Below the pieces are notes generated by a model. The model was not told the DNA's origin, searched no databases, and saw only the letters and a program-made list of their open reading frames with translations. A DNA stretch of 37,692 bases from Bryobacterales bacterium (lineage in GTDB: Bacteria; Acidobacteriota; Terriglobia; Bryobacterales; Bryobacteraceae). The position numbers and the translations under genes are program-made. Within the stretch, counting starts at the first letter, position 1. Each line of letters opens with the position of its first letter. Below, one piece after another: positions 9,503-17,966 of this stretch. The stretch is from NCBI GenBank assembly GCA_020852755.1, contig JADZAF010000092.1, forward strand, positions 1-37,692, written 5' to 3'.

Positions 9503-9534
9503 GATGAGAGCATCGCACATTTTGGAGCGCCGGC

Positions 9535-9678
9535 ATGAAGAAGCCCAAGCCGATCATCCTGAAGCGATCCGCCATCCGGAAGAAGGCGCGGCTGCCCATG
9601 CCTCCGCCCGAGCAGCGCCACGACGACAGGCGCCGCAAGCCGAAGTATCCGCCCAAAGACGAGGAGCAGGCGCAATGA
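9535..9678 (+). CDS. Small basic protein, 47 residues, unknown function
   Basis: A short gene with a good Shine-Dalgarno (GGAG at 9524-9527, 7 nt before the ATG) whose TGA overlaps the ATG of the next gene (ATGA at 9675-9678), the arrangement expected of translationally coupled genes. The product begins MKKPKPIILKRSAIRKK and is Lys/Arg/Pro-rich with an acidic-polar tail (KDEEQAQ). It has no signal peptide, membrane segment or cysteine. I do not recognise the family. It could bind nucleic acid by charge or be a ribosome-loading leader peptide for the isomerase gene; both are guesses. Confidence 0.6.
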   Translation: MKKPKPIILKRSAIRKKARLPMPPPEQRHDDRRRKPKYPPKDEEQAQ

Positions 9679-10610
9679 ACCGGCGCGAGTTCGTCGCCGG
9701 TTTCGCGGCGGGGTGGGCCGCACCGGCGCGGCTGGGTCCCCACTCGATCGGGGCATGCACGGCCATCGCCGGCTACAGTCTGGACCAGGCCATCCAGCTG
9801 CTGCGCGCTCTCGCGCTGCCGGTGATCGAGCTGCATCCCATGGGCGTTCCGGAAGCCACTCCCGGCCGCTTTCCCGGGTTCGAGTTCGACCGGCTGGCGG
9901 AAACCGAACGGCGGCGGCTACGGGAGTCGCTGCGCGGGTTCCGCGCCGTGACGTCCCACCTGCCCTACAGCGGCCTGAACTACTTCGCGAAGGGTCCGGC
10001 AGCGCGGGAATCGGTTCGGGCCGTGGAGGCAGCGCTGGAAGCCACGGCCTATTTCGGGGCAAAACTCGCGGTGCTGCATCCCATGCCGCCGCAGGGCTTC
10101 GAGCCCGCCGCCGGCTGGTCCGCTATGGTCAAGCGGATCCGCGACTGGGGCGACGAGGCGCTCCGGGGGAGGTTCCGGCTGGGGCTCGAGACCGGCTACC
10201 CGCCCTCGGTCCGCGACTTCGTCCGGCTCGTAAAGGAAGTGGACCATCCGGCCGTGGGCGCCACCATCGACGTGGGCCACCAGGCGAATTACGCCGAGCT
10301 GGCGGCCAAAGTGAAACCGGGGGAGCGCGGAACCCCGGCGGGAATTCGCGCCTATAACGACACAACCATCGCGATTATCGAACAGCTCGGCGCGAAGGTA
10401 TTCCACCTGCACGTGCATGACATCGAACCGGCGACCTGGAAAGAGCACAAGCCTTTCGGATCCGGCTTCGTCGATTATCCGCGCCTCATCGCGGCGCTGC
10501 GCAACTCCGGCTATGCGGGCTGCCTGGTGATGGAGATCGGTGCGCCGCCGGACGAAATGGAACGCCACCTGCGGGACGGAAAGCGGCGGCTGGAAGCGGC
10601 GCTGGCTTAG
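9675..10610 (+). CDS. Sugar phosphate isomerase/epimerase-like TIM-barrel protein
   Basis: 311-residue member of the xylose-isomerase-like / AP-endonuclease-2 superfamily. Probable metal ligands lie where the family has them: Glu in LGLETGYPP, Asp and His in ATIDVGHQ, His in FHLHVHDIEP and Glu in LVMEIGAP. The N-terminus MNRREFVAGFAAGWAAPARL resembles a weak twin-arginine signal, so export is possible; Phe-Val replaces the more usual Phe-Leu. Start at 9675 is set by the ATGA overlap with the small upstream gene; the reading frame stays open further upstream, but that part lies inside the antisense oxidoreductase gene. Likely works on a sugar together with the divergent Gfo/Idh protein. Seven T's follow the stop codon at 10611-10617. 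Confidence 0.82.
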   Translation: MNRREFVAGFAAGWAAPARLGPHSIGACTAIAGYSLDQAIQLLRALALPVIELHPMGVPEATPGRFPGFEFDRLAETERRRLRESLRGFRAVTSHLPYSGLNYFAKGPAARESVRAVEAALEATAYFGAKLAVLHPMPPQGFEPAAGWSAMVKRIRDWGDEALRGRFRLGLETGYPPSVRDFVRLVKEVDHPAVGATIDVGHQANYAELAAKVKPGERGTPAGIRAYNDTTIAIIEQLGAKVFHLHVHDIEPATWKEHKPFGSGFVDYPRLIAALRNSGYAGCLVMEIGAPPDEMERHLRDGKRRLEAALA

Positions 10611-10642
10611 TTTTTTTACTCGTTTCCCTTCAAGTCCGGTTG

Positions 10643-10664
10643 TATAATCCCCCCAAAGGAGAGG
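10643..10664 (+). promoter_or_regulatory. -10 box and Shine-Dalgarno of TonB receptor 1
   Basis: TATAAT at 10643-10648 and AAAGGAGAGG at 10655-10664 precede the ATG at 10668. The -35 region is not recognisable. The transcription start would fall near 10655, so the Shine-Dalgarno would sit at the very 5' end of the mRNA. Confidence 0.55.
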
Positions 10665-10667
10665 CTC

Positions 10668-13600
10668 ATGCGTCCCGCTTTTCGTCTGCCCGCCACGCTT
10701 GTTGCGGCCGCCGCACTGTCGCTTCCGGCCGCGGCCCAGACCGTCACCGCCGCCCTCACCGGAACGGTGACGGACAGCTCGGCCGCGGTGGTAACGGGGG
10801 TCGGAGTCACAGCCCGGAACACGGCCACCAACCTGACGTACAACACCCGCACCAATCAGGCGGGCGTCTACGATCTTCTGTTCCTGCCGATCGGCTCCTA
10901 TGAGGTCACGGCCGAGGCGCCGGGGTTCAAGCGGGTGGTGCTCGGACCTTTCCAGCTGGAGGTCAACCAGCGCGCCCGGGTCGATATCCAACTGGAGGTC
11001 GGCGCGGTGACCGAATCGGTTGAGGTGCGCGACATCGCGCCCATCCTCCAGACGGACAGTTCGCAAACCGGGGACACCATCAGTTCCACCCAGGCCGCTT
11101 CCCTGCCCCTGAACGGACGGAACATAGCGTCCCTGACCCTGCTGATGCCCGGTGTGGTGAGCCCGAATCCCGGTTCCTTCACCAATCCCGCGCGGGCCTT
11201 CAGCGGAGGCAGGCCGTATGTAAACGGGAACCGGGAACAGACCAACACCTTCATGCTGGACGGCGTGGAGATCGGCGAATCCACTTCCAACGTGGTGGGC
11301 TACAACCCTAACGTGGACGCTCTGGCCGAGGTGCGCGTCCTGACGGGAAACGGGAACGCCGAGTTCGGCAATTCCAGCGGCGCCACGGTGCTGATGAGCC
11401 TGAAGAGCGGCACCAACGACTTCCACGGGAACCTGTTCGAGTTCTTCCGCAACGACAAGCTGGACGCCAACGGGTTCTTCCAGAACCGGGCGCGCACGGC
11501 CCGGCGCGCTCTGAGGCGCAACATCTACGGCGGCACCCTGGGCGGACCCCTGGTGCGCAACCGGCATTTCTTCTTCATGGACTATGAAGGAACGCGGCAG
11601 CGCAGCAGCGGACCGGCTACCGCTTCGGTGGCCCCCGCGGCCTTCCGCAACGGGGATCTTTCCGTCTTCACCCGCACCATCCGCGACCCGCTGGGCGGGG
11701 TCTTTCCGGGCAACATCATTCCGCCGAGCCGCATCGCAAATCCGGCGGCCCAGGCCCTGTACCGGGACAGCCGTCTCTATCCTTTGCCAAATAACGCGGG
11801 CGCCGGAGCGATCGGCGTCACCAGCAACTATATATCTTCGAGTAACAGCTACCTGGATAACGACCAGGGCGATGTTAAGATCGATTCCCGGCTGAGTGAC
11901 AAGGACAATGTCTGGGGACGGCTGTCGGTGGCGCGCTACCGCACGGGCGACGGGTCGCTGGCTCTGCCCACCTCGGTGGGGTCGGTGACCGACGCGCCCA
12001 CGCTGGCCGGCGTCATCACCTGGACTCGCACCTTCTCGGCTGCACTGGTGAACGAGGCGCGCATCGGCTACACCCGCATCGCGCAATCCGGCACGCCCAA
12101 CGATCCGGCCGGGCTGCTCGGCCTGGAGGGCAACCAGAAACTCGGCATCCCCGGAGGCCAGCCGGTGGCCGGGGCGAGCCGGGTGCAGCTGGGCGAAGGC
12201 TTGAGCGACGTGGGTTCGGTCGCCACCGCCAGCACCACCTCCAACCACACCTTCCAATACGGCAACAACCTCACCTGGCAGACCGGGCGGCACCTGGTCA
12301 AGTTCGGCGGGCAGGCCCTGCGCTACCGCCAGAACCGCTATTACTCGGGCAACAACGGCGTGCTGGGACGCTTCGATTACAGCGGCAAGTACACCGGCAA
12401 CGCGCACGCCGACTTCCTCTTGAATCTGCTGACCGGAAAAGGCCGCGGCAGCCAGGCGGGCAAGTGGGGCCACCGCACCTGGCGGGCCGGTCTGTTCTTC
12501 CAGGACGACTTCAAGATCCGCTCCAACTTCACCTTGAACCTGGGCATGCGGTGGGAATACGCGCAGCCCATCTATGAAGTTGCCGACCGGCAGGCCAGTA
12601 TCGACCTGGCGAGCGGGAAGGTGCTTTATGCCGGCAAGGACGGCAATTCGCGGGCGTTGTACCGCTCCAACTTCCGCCAGTTCATGCCGCGCATCGGGTT
12701 CGGCTGGACGCCGGGCGTGTTCGACAAAAAGGTGGTGATCCGGGCGGCCTACGGCATCACCACTTTCCTGGAGGGCACCGGAACCAACCTGCGCCTGCCG
12801 CTGAATCCGCCCTTCTTTTTCGAGTCCGACATCACTTACGATTTGAATGCCCCGGGGGACATACGAACGGGGTTTGTGGACGTGCAGCCGCGGCCGGAAT
12901 TCGCCGGACAGGTGCGGGCCTGGAACCCCGACCTGCAACCCGCCTTCACCGAGCAGTGGAACTTCAGCCTCGAGCGCCAGATCACCAACCGGCTCTCGGC
13001 CACGCTGGCTTACGTGGGACAGCGGGGCCGGCACCTGATCAACGCCCGGGAATACAATCAGCCGCTGCCCGATCCGGGGCCGGTGAACCAGTGGCGGCCG
13101 CTGAACCAGCGCAGGCCGCTGTACGGGGTGGCCCCGCTGATCACCAACATCAGCGGCACGGACTCCAGTTCCAACATGCACTACCACTCCCTTCAGGCCA
13201 ACGCGCGCCGGCGCATGTCCGGCGGACTGGAGTTGCTGGTGGCGTACACCCTGAGCCGCACGCTGTCCGACAGTATCGGTTTCTACGGTTCTTCGGGCAG
13301 CAACAACGAGGGCGCGTACTGGCAGAATGCCTACGACCGGAGAAACAACTACGGCCCGGCCTTCTTCGACGTCCGCCACAACCTGTCCATCGGCGGCATC
13401 TACGAATTGCCGCTGGGACAAGGGAAACGGTTCGGCGGGAACCTGCGGGGCGCGGCCGGCCAGATCCTGGGCGGCTGGAATGTGCAGTACGTGATGAGCG
13501 CGCATTCCGGCTTTCCGGTCACGATCCAGTCGAACGATCTGACCAACCAGGCCACTCGCGGCGGCATCAGGCCGAACCGCTACCGCAGCCTGGATTACAG

Positions 13601-13946
13601 CGGCCGGGATATCGATGCCTGGTTCGGCAGGAACGCCTTCTGCACCGCAGGCGCGGACAACGGAACCTGTCCCTACGGCGAGCCCGCGCCGGGCCGGTTC
13701 GGAAATGCCGGAGTCGGAACCGAGACGGCTCCCTCGTTCTTCAACCTGGACCTTTCCGTGGGCAAGCAGTTCCGGATTTCGGAATACCGGTACATCGATT
13801 TCCGGGCCGAGTTCTTTAATCTGCCCAACAGCGTGAGTTTCGGGCCGCCGGCGCGCAACATCAGCTCGCCCACCACCTTCGGCCAGATCACGTCGCAGAT
13901 CAACAGCCCGCGTAACATTCAGTTCGCGCTCAAGTACTACTTCTGA
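10668..13946 (+). CDS. Oar-like TonB-dependent outer-membrane receptor 1
   Basis: Outer-membrane transporter/receptor of 1092 residues. Signal peptide MRPAFRLPATLVAAAALSLP ending AAAQ; carboxypeptidase-regulatory-like domain at about 25-110 (ALTGTVTDSSAAVVTGVGV, AGVYDLLFLPIGSYEV, APGFKR); plug-like region at about 120-240 (LPLNGRNIASLTLLMPGV, NTFMLDGVE, SGATVLMSLKSGTNDFHGNL); then a long beta-barrel ending in ALKYYF, a C-terminal aromatic expected of barrel proteins. These Oar-like receptors are expanded in acidobacteria and are thought to import large substrates such as glycans or peptides. No SusD-type lipoprotein, TonB or ExbBD is in the window, so the substrate is unknown. It lies downstream of the sugar isomerase but has its own promoter and Shine-Dalgarno. 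Confidence 0.9.
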   Translation: MRPAFRLPATLVAAAALSLPAAAQTVTAALTGTVTDSSAAVVTGVGVTARNTATNLTYNTRTNQAGVYDLLFLPIGSYEVTAEAPGFKRVVLGPFQLEVNQRARVDIQLEVGAVTESVEVRDIAPILQTDSSQTGDTISSTQAASLPLNGRNIASLTLLMPGVVSPNPGSFTNPARAFSGGRPYVNGNREQTNTFMLDGVEIGESTSNVVGYNPNVDALAEVRVLTGNGNAEFGNSSGATVLMSLKSGTNDFHGNLFEFFRNDKLDANGFFQNRARTARRALRRNIYGGTLGGPLVRNRHFFFMDYEGTRQRSSGPATASVAPAAFRNGDLSVFTRTIRDPLGGVFPGNIIPPSRIANPAAQALYRDSRLYPLPNNAGAGAIGVTSNYISSSNSYLDNDQGDVKIDSRLSDKDNVWGRLSVARYRTGDGSLALPTSVGSVTDAPTLAGVITWTRTFSAALVNEARIGYTRIAQSGTPNDPAGLLGLEGNQKLGIPGGQPVAGASRVQLGEGLSDVGSVATASTTSNHTFQYGNNLTWQTGRHLVKFGGQALRYRQNRYYSGNNGVLGRFDYSGKYTGNAHADFLLNLLTGKGRGSQAGKWGHRTWRAGLFFQDDFKIRSNFTLNLGMRWEYAQPIYEVADRQASIDLASGKVLYAGKDGNSRALYRSNFRQFMPRIGFGWTPGVFDKKVVIRAAYGITTFLEGTGTNLRLPLNPPFFFESDITYDLNAPGDIRTGFVDVQPRPEFAGQVRAWNPDLQPAFTEQWNFSLERQITNRLSATLAYVGQRGRHLINAREYNQPLPDPGPVNQWRPLNQRRPLYGVAPLITNISGTDSSSNMHYHSLQANARRRMSGGLELLVAYTLSRTLSDSIGFYGSSGSNNEGAYWQNAYDRRNNYGPAFFDVRHNLSIGGIYELPLGQGKRFGGNLRGAAGQILGGWNVQYVMSAHSGFPVTIQSNDLTNQATRGGIRPNRYRSLDYSGRDIDAWFGRNAFCTAGADNGTCPYGEPAPGRFGNAGVGTETAPSFFNLDLSVGKQFRISEYRYIDFRAEFFNLPNSVSFGPPARNISSPTTFGQITSQINSPRNIQFALKYYF

Positions 13947-14405
13947 GTTGCCGGCCGGCACGGACCGGGCGCCGGATCTCCGGACGACACCGCGGCGATC
14001 CTGGTGCGGGCCGGTTCGCATACAGGAGTCACCGGGGAGTCTCTCGCGTTTGAGAACCAGCCGGATACGGGCTGTGCTCCCACTGGGAATGAAACCGGGG
14101 TTCGGCGCCCAGCCCAGTCCAGACCTTATACAACTCTCGTAACATGTTCGAGTTCCAGAGATTCCTCGCTCCCAAGCGGGCTCGATGGGAGGCGGACAGG
14201 CAGCCTGGAGGGGTTGAGGGCCAGTGCCGGGGTGCTGAAAGTCACAGTCCACCCCGCCTGATCCGGTGCGGGCGTGTCTTTTTACTTGCCGTGTGGCCTG
14301 CCCTACGAATAACCTCTATTTCATAGCTATTGCGCAAGGGGCATCTTAATCCGATCGCCGGCCGGGGGGCCGGCAAGGACGATCGTGGATGCGACAGAGG
14401 GGGAA
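13947..14405. other. Intergenic region between TonB receptors 1 and 2
   Basis: About 460 nt without a supported gene. A self-complementary TGCCGGCCGGCA follows the first receptor stop. The middle (about 14000-14270) has no convincing open frame on either strand; a long minus-strand frame crossing it is a shadow of the receptor gene. TTGCCG (14286-14291) and TAACCT (14310-14315) could be a weak promoter with an 18-nt spacer. A perfect hairpin GCCGGCC-GGGG-GGCCGGC at 14357-14374 abuts AAGGA at 14375-14379, so it could affect ribosome access to the next gene. I looked for a cobalamin riboswitch and did not find its conserved core. Confidence 0.5.
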
Positions 14406-17400
14406 ATGACTTCAGCGAAACTGAGTGTGTGCGTGGTTCTGGCCTGCCTTCTGGCGGGCTTTGCTTTAGGACAAACGACCTCCACCGAAGTCCTGGGAAC
14501 GGTAACCGACGCTACCGGCGCCGTGGTGCCCAGGGCCCGGGTGACGCTGCTACGCGTCGCTACCGGCGAACAACGGCAGGCGCTGACCGACAGCGCGGGC
14601 AATTACTCGTTCCCTTTGATCGAGATCGGCGAATACACGGTCACGGTCGAGATGGACGGGTTCAAGACGCAGAGTAAGACGGGGATCACGGTCGCCTTGC
14701 AGCAGAAGGCCCGGGTGAACTTCCTGCTGGAGGTCGGAACGGCTACCGAGCGGGTCGAGGTGGTGGCCAGCGGCGTGGAGTTGAAGACCGACGACGCTTC
14801 GGTAAGCCACACCATCGAGCGCAGGAAGGTGCTCGAAATACCGATCCTGGGCCGCAACTTCGCGGGCCTGGTAGTGCTTACCCCCGGCGTGCAGTATGGC
14901 ACGCGCATGGGGATGAACGGCCAGGCCACGGGGGCGTTTCCGTTCCCCGGCGCGGCCACGACCGTGAGCGCCAACGGGCAGCGGGACGCCAACCAGAACG
15001 TCACCATGGATGGCGTGGTGGCCACCGAGGCGCTGGTCAACCAGGTGATGTTCAATCCTTCCATCGACGCCATCGAGGAAGTCAAGGTGCAGGCCGGCTC
15101 GTACTCGGCGGAGTTCGGGCAGAACAACGGCGCCATCGTGCAGATCGCTTTGAAATCCGGCACCAACAACCTGCACGGAACGTTTTTCAACTTCCTGCGG
15201 AACGACGCGGCGGACGCCCGGGACTACTTTCTGAATTTCCAACTGCCGCCGGGAACCCGGGAGGCGGAGAAGAACCGCCTGCGCAGGAACCAGTTCGGGG
15301 CCTGGGTGGCCGGACCCGTGGAGTTGGGAAGACTCTACAAAGGCCGGGACCGGACGTTCTGGAGCTTCAACTACGAGGGCATCCGGGAGACCCAGGAGTC
15401 GGTGCGCGAGGCTTTCTGGTTTCCGCAGGAGTTCCGCAACGGCGATTTCTCGGCCCTGCTCACGCCCCTGATACGGGACGGCCGGCCGGTGCGCAGCCCG
15501 ATCGTGATTCACGATCCGCTGACCGGCGAACCCTTCCGTGACAACAGCGGGAACATCACCAACATCATCCCGGCCAGCCGCATCAACAAGAACGCGCAGA
15601 ATCACGTCAACAACTTCCTGCCGCTGCCCATGTGGCGGCCGGACGACCTGCTGGACGTGAACGCCCGGGCCAGCGTCCCGCAAGTATTGGACCAGAACCA
15701 GTATTTCGCGCGGGTGGATCACAACTTCAGCTCGAGCGACCGCGTTTTCGTGCGCTACGCGCACCAGCGCACCCGCTACGATCAGAACGACCTGAACCCG
15801 AACTTCCCGACGCTCTACACGGTGCGGGCGCACAACATCGCCACCCAGCACCTGCACATCTTCAATCCGGGTGTTCTGAACGAGTTCCGCTTCGGCTTCA
15901 ATAAGGTGGACCATGACCAGTCCAATCCCCGGACGAATACGGATTTCGACGCCGATTCGCTGGGCCTGGGCAAGTTCCGGGTGGCAACGGACAACAACCG
16001 CAAGTTCAACCTCCTGGAAACCGGGATTCCGCCCACGGGCATCATCCGTGGAGATTCCGGTGCGCGCGTGGACTTCAACGGCATCTACCAGTTCTCGGAC
16101 AACTTCACGGTCATCAAGGGCCGCCACACCTTCAAGACGGGCTTTGAGTACCGGCGGGTGGGGCTGGACCGCGCTGCGGCCAACGTGCCGCTGGGCAGCC
16201 TGAGCTGCTGTCCGGGCGGGTACGCGCTGGCCGGATGGCTATTGGGTTTCCCGGAAACGAGTTCCACGGCCGAGGGCCTGGTGATGCAGGGCCCGCGCCA
16301 GAACCGCTGGGGCGCCTACTTCCTGGACGAGTGGAAGGTATCCCGGAAGCTCACCGCCAACATCGGCCTGCGCTGGGACTTCTTCCAGGTGCCCCACGAC
16401 GAAGCGCGCACCTGGCGCTCGCTCCGCCTGGACATCCTCAGCCAGGCCTCGGACGGCCGGATGCTGCCCACCATGGTTCCGGAGCCCGGCCAGGATTTCG
16501 ACTTCTACGAGACCGACAACCGCTACTTCATGCCGCGCATCGGCCTGGCCTACCGGGCGACGGACAAGTGGGTGATCCGGTCCGGGTTCGGCTGGTTCGT
16601 GAACGCGCAGCAGTTGAACAACTTCTCGATCCTGCAGTTGCAGCCGCCGCTTTCCGGCACGTTCGGTTTCAACCAGGTTCACGACGTGGCCCAGGTGATC
16701 CCGTACAACTACGGCGGCCAGTCGTACAACATTCAGACGCGGCGGTTCCGGCCCGGCTCCACCGTCCTGACCCTGGACGAACCGTTTCCGGGACAGGGCA
16801 CCCGCGCGGCGCGGACCAACGTGCTGCTGCTGCCGCCGGATAACAAGGCGAGCAGCGTGGTGCAGTGGAGCTTCGATATCCAGAGGGCCCTGCCCTGGCA
16901 GACCTTCCTGACTGTCGGCTACGTGGGCAGCCAGACCAGCCACCTGGACAACACCTGGTCCAACTTCAACAACCCGGATCCTTCGCCCGATACGGACATC
17001 AACCGGCGGCGGCCCTGGCAAGCCTACGTGAGCCAGGGGGAGGGCAACGATCCGCGCCTGCTGGGCAACATCCGCTACCTGGACAGCTATGCCAGCGGCA
17101 GCTATCACGGCCTGCAGATCAGCGCCGACAAGCGCTACAGCCACGGGCTGACGATCGGCCTCTCGTACGTGTACAGCAAGGCGCTGGGTGAGGGGTACGG
17201 GCGCAACGATCCTTCGGGCGACGTGGACACGACTTACCAGGATCCGCGCAACCGCCGTGCAGCCCGCTCGCGCTACGGCTTCGACGTCACCCACAACGCC
17301 GTGCTTCACTACGTCTGGGACATTCCAGCCTTTCGGAATACGCGGGGCGTGGTAGGGGCCGTGCTGGGCGGCTGGCAGTCCAGCGGGGTGATCACCATGC

Positions 17401-17858
17401 GCACGGGCTTTCCGTTCAACGTCAACGGCGGCACTCTGAACACCGGCAGCCAGAGCCTGCCCGACCGGGTGGCGGACGGCCGGCTCGGCGGCGACGCTAG
17501 CCGGCAGCTGTGGTACGACCCGAGCGCGTTCCGGCGCACCGACTGCAACATTCCGTCCCGGCCGGATCTGTGCCACTACGGGAACGCGGGGTACGGCATC
17601 CTGACCTCGCCGGGCGCCCACACCTTCGACCTGTCCCTGGGCAAGAACTGGCGGATCCCGCAGCTGGGTGAAGCCGGACGCCTGCAGTTCCGGGCGGAGG
17701 GCTTCAACGCCTTCAATACGCCGCAGTTCGGCCGGCCGAACAACCTGGGTTGGGCCTCGCTCGACTCGATCGTTCCGGATGCGCCGCGGGTGGGAGAGAT
17801 CCGCAGCCTCAGGCTGCCCATGCGGATCTTCCAGTTCGGGCTGAAGCTGTACTTCTGA
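14406..17858 (+). CDS. Oar-like TonB-dependent outer-membrane receptor 2
   Basis: Receptor of 1150 residues with the same layout as receptor 1: signal peptide (MTSAKLSVCVVLACLLAGFA), carboxypeptidase-regulatory-like domain at about 24-105 (EVLGTVTDATGAVVPRARV, AGNYSFPLIEIGEYTV), plug-like region (ILGRNFAGLVVLTPGVQYG, NVTMDGVVA, NGAIVQIALKSGTNNLHGTF) and a barrel ending GLKLYF. I chose the ATG at 14406 because it begins the signal peptide and follows AGAGGGGGA; a GTG at 14385 with AAGGA 5 nt upstream would add seven residues and is a real alternative. It differs enough in sequence from receptors 1 and 3 to suggest a different substrate rather than recent duplication. A strong hairpin follows the gene. 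Confidence 0.9.
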   Translation: MTSAKLSVCVVLACLLAGFALGQTTSTEVLGTVTDATGAVVPRARVTLLRVATGEQRQALTDSAGNYSFPLIEIGEYTVTVEMDGFKTQSKTGITVALQQKARVNFLLEVGTATERVEVVASGVELKTDDASVSHTIERRKVLEIPILGRNFAGLVVLTPGVQYGTRMGMNGQATGAFPFPGAATTVSANGQRDANQNVTMDGVVATEALVNQVMFNPSIDAIEEVKVQAGSYSAEFGQNNGAIVQIALKSGTNNLHGTFFNFLRNDAADARDYFLNFQLPPGTREAEKNRLRRNQFGAWVAGPVELGRLYKGRDRTFWSFNYEGIRETQESVREAFWFPQEFRNGDFSALLTPLIRDGRPVRSPIVIHDPLTGEPFRDNSGNITNIIPASRINKNAQNHVNNFLPLPMWRPDDLLDVNARASVPQVLDQNQYFARVDHNFSSSDRVFVRYAHQRTRYDQNDLNPNFPTLYTVRAHNIATQHLHIFNPGVLNEFRFGFNKVDHDQSNPRTNTDFDADSLGLGKFRVATDNNRKFNLLETGIPPTGIIRGDSGARVDFNGIYQFSDNFTVIKGRHTFKTGFEYRRVGLDRAAANVPLGSLSCCPGGYALAGWLLGFPETSSTAEGLVMQGPRQNRWGAYFLDEWKVSRKLTANIGLRWDFFQVPHDEARTWRSLRLDILSQASDGRMLPTMVPEPGQDFDFYETDNRYFMPRIGLAYRATDKWVIRSGFGWFVNAQQLNNFSILQLQPPLSGTFGFNQVHDVAQVIPYNYGGQSYNIQTRRFRPGSTVLTLDEPFPGQGTRAARTNVLLLPPDNKASSVVQWSFDIQRALPWQTFLTVGYVGSQTSHLDNTWSNFNNPDPSPDTDINRRRPWQAYVSQGEGNDPRLLGNIRYLDSYASGSYHGLQISADKRYSHGLTIGLSYVYSKALGEGYGRNDPSGDVDTTYQDPRNRRAARSRYGFDVTHNAVLHYVWDIPAFRNTRGVVGAVLGGWQSSGVITMRTGFPFNVNGGTLNTGSQSLPDRVADGRLGGDASRQLWYDPSAFRRTDCNIPSRPDLCHYGNAGYGILTSPGAHTFDLSLGKNWRIPQLGEAGRLQFRAEGFNAFNTPQFGRPNNLGWASLDSIVPDAPRVGEIRSLRLPMRIFQFGLKLYF

Positions 17859-17866
17859 AGGACTAA

Positions 17867-17899
17867 CGGGTGGCGCGCGTTCTCAACGCGCGCCACCCG
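17867..17899. terminator. 15-bp perfect hairpin between convergent genes
   Basis: CGGGTGGCGCGCGTT at 17867-17881 is perfectly repeated in inverted form at 17885-17899 around a 3-nt loop (CTC). It lies 9 nt after the TonB receptor stop and before the end of the minus-strand membrane-protein gene, so it can serve both strands. There is no T-tract on either side. Confidence 0.75.
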
Positions 17900-17966
17900 A
17901 AAGCCATGCGGGGCAGCCCTTCCGGGTTGCCGCGACGGGCCGTATCGCCCGGTCCCACGCGCGTTT

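Noticed and set aside
14040-14130. Cobalamin riboswitch before TonB receptor 2
   Set aside because: A GGGAA and CCGGGG pattern is present, but the conserved B12 box and the rest of the core are missing.
9918-14252. 1444-residue open frame on the minus strand
   Set aside because: It lies antisense to the isomerase and TonB receptor 1, whose domains, signal peptide and Shine-Dalgarno are clear. The antisense product is His/Gln/Arg-rich without domains; such frames arise from high-GC codon bias.
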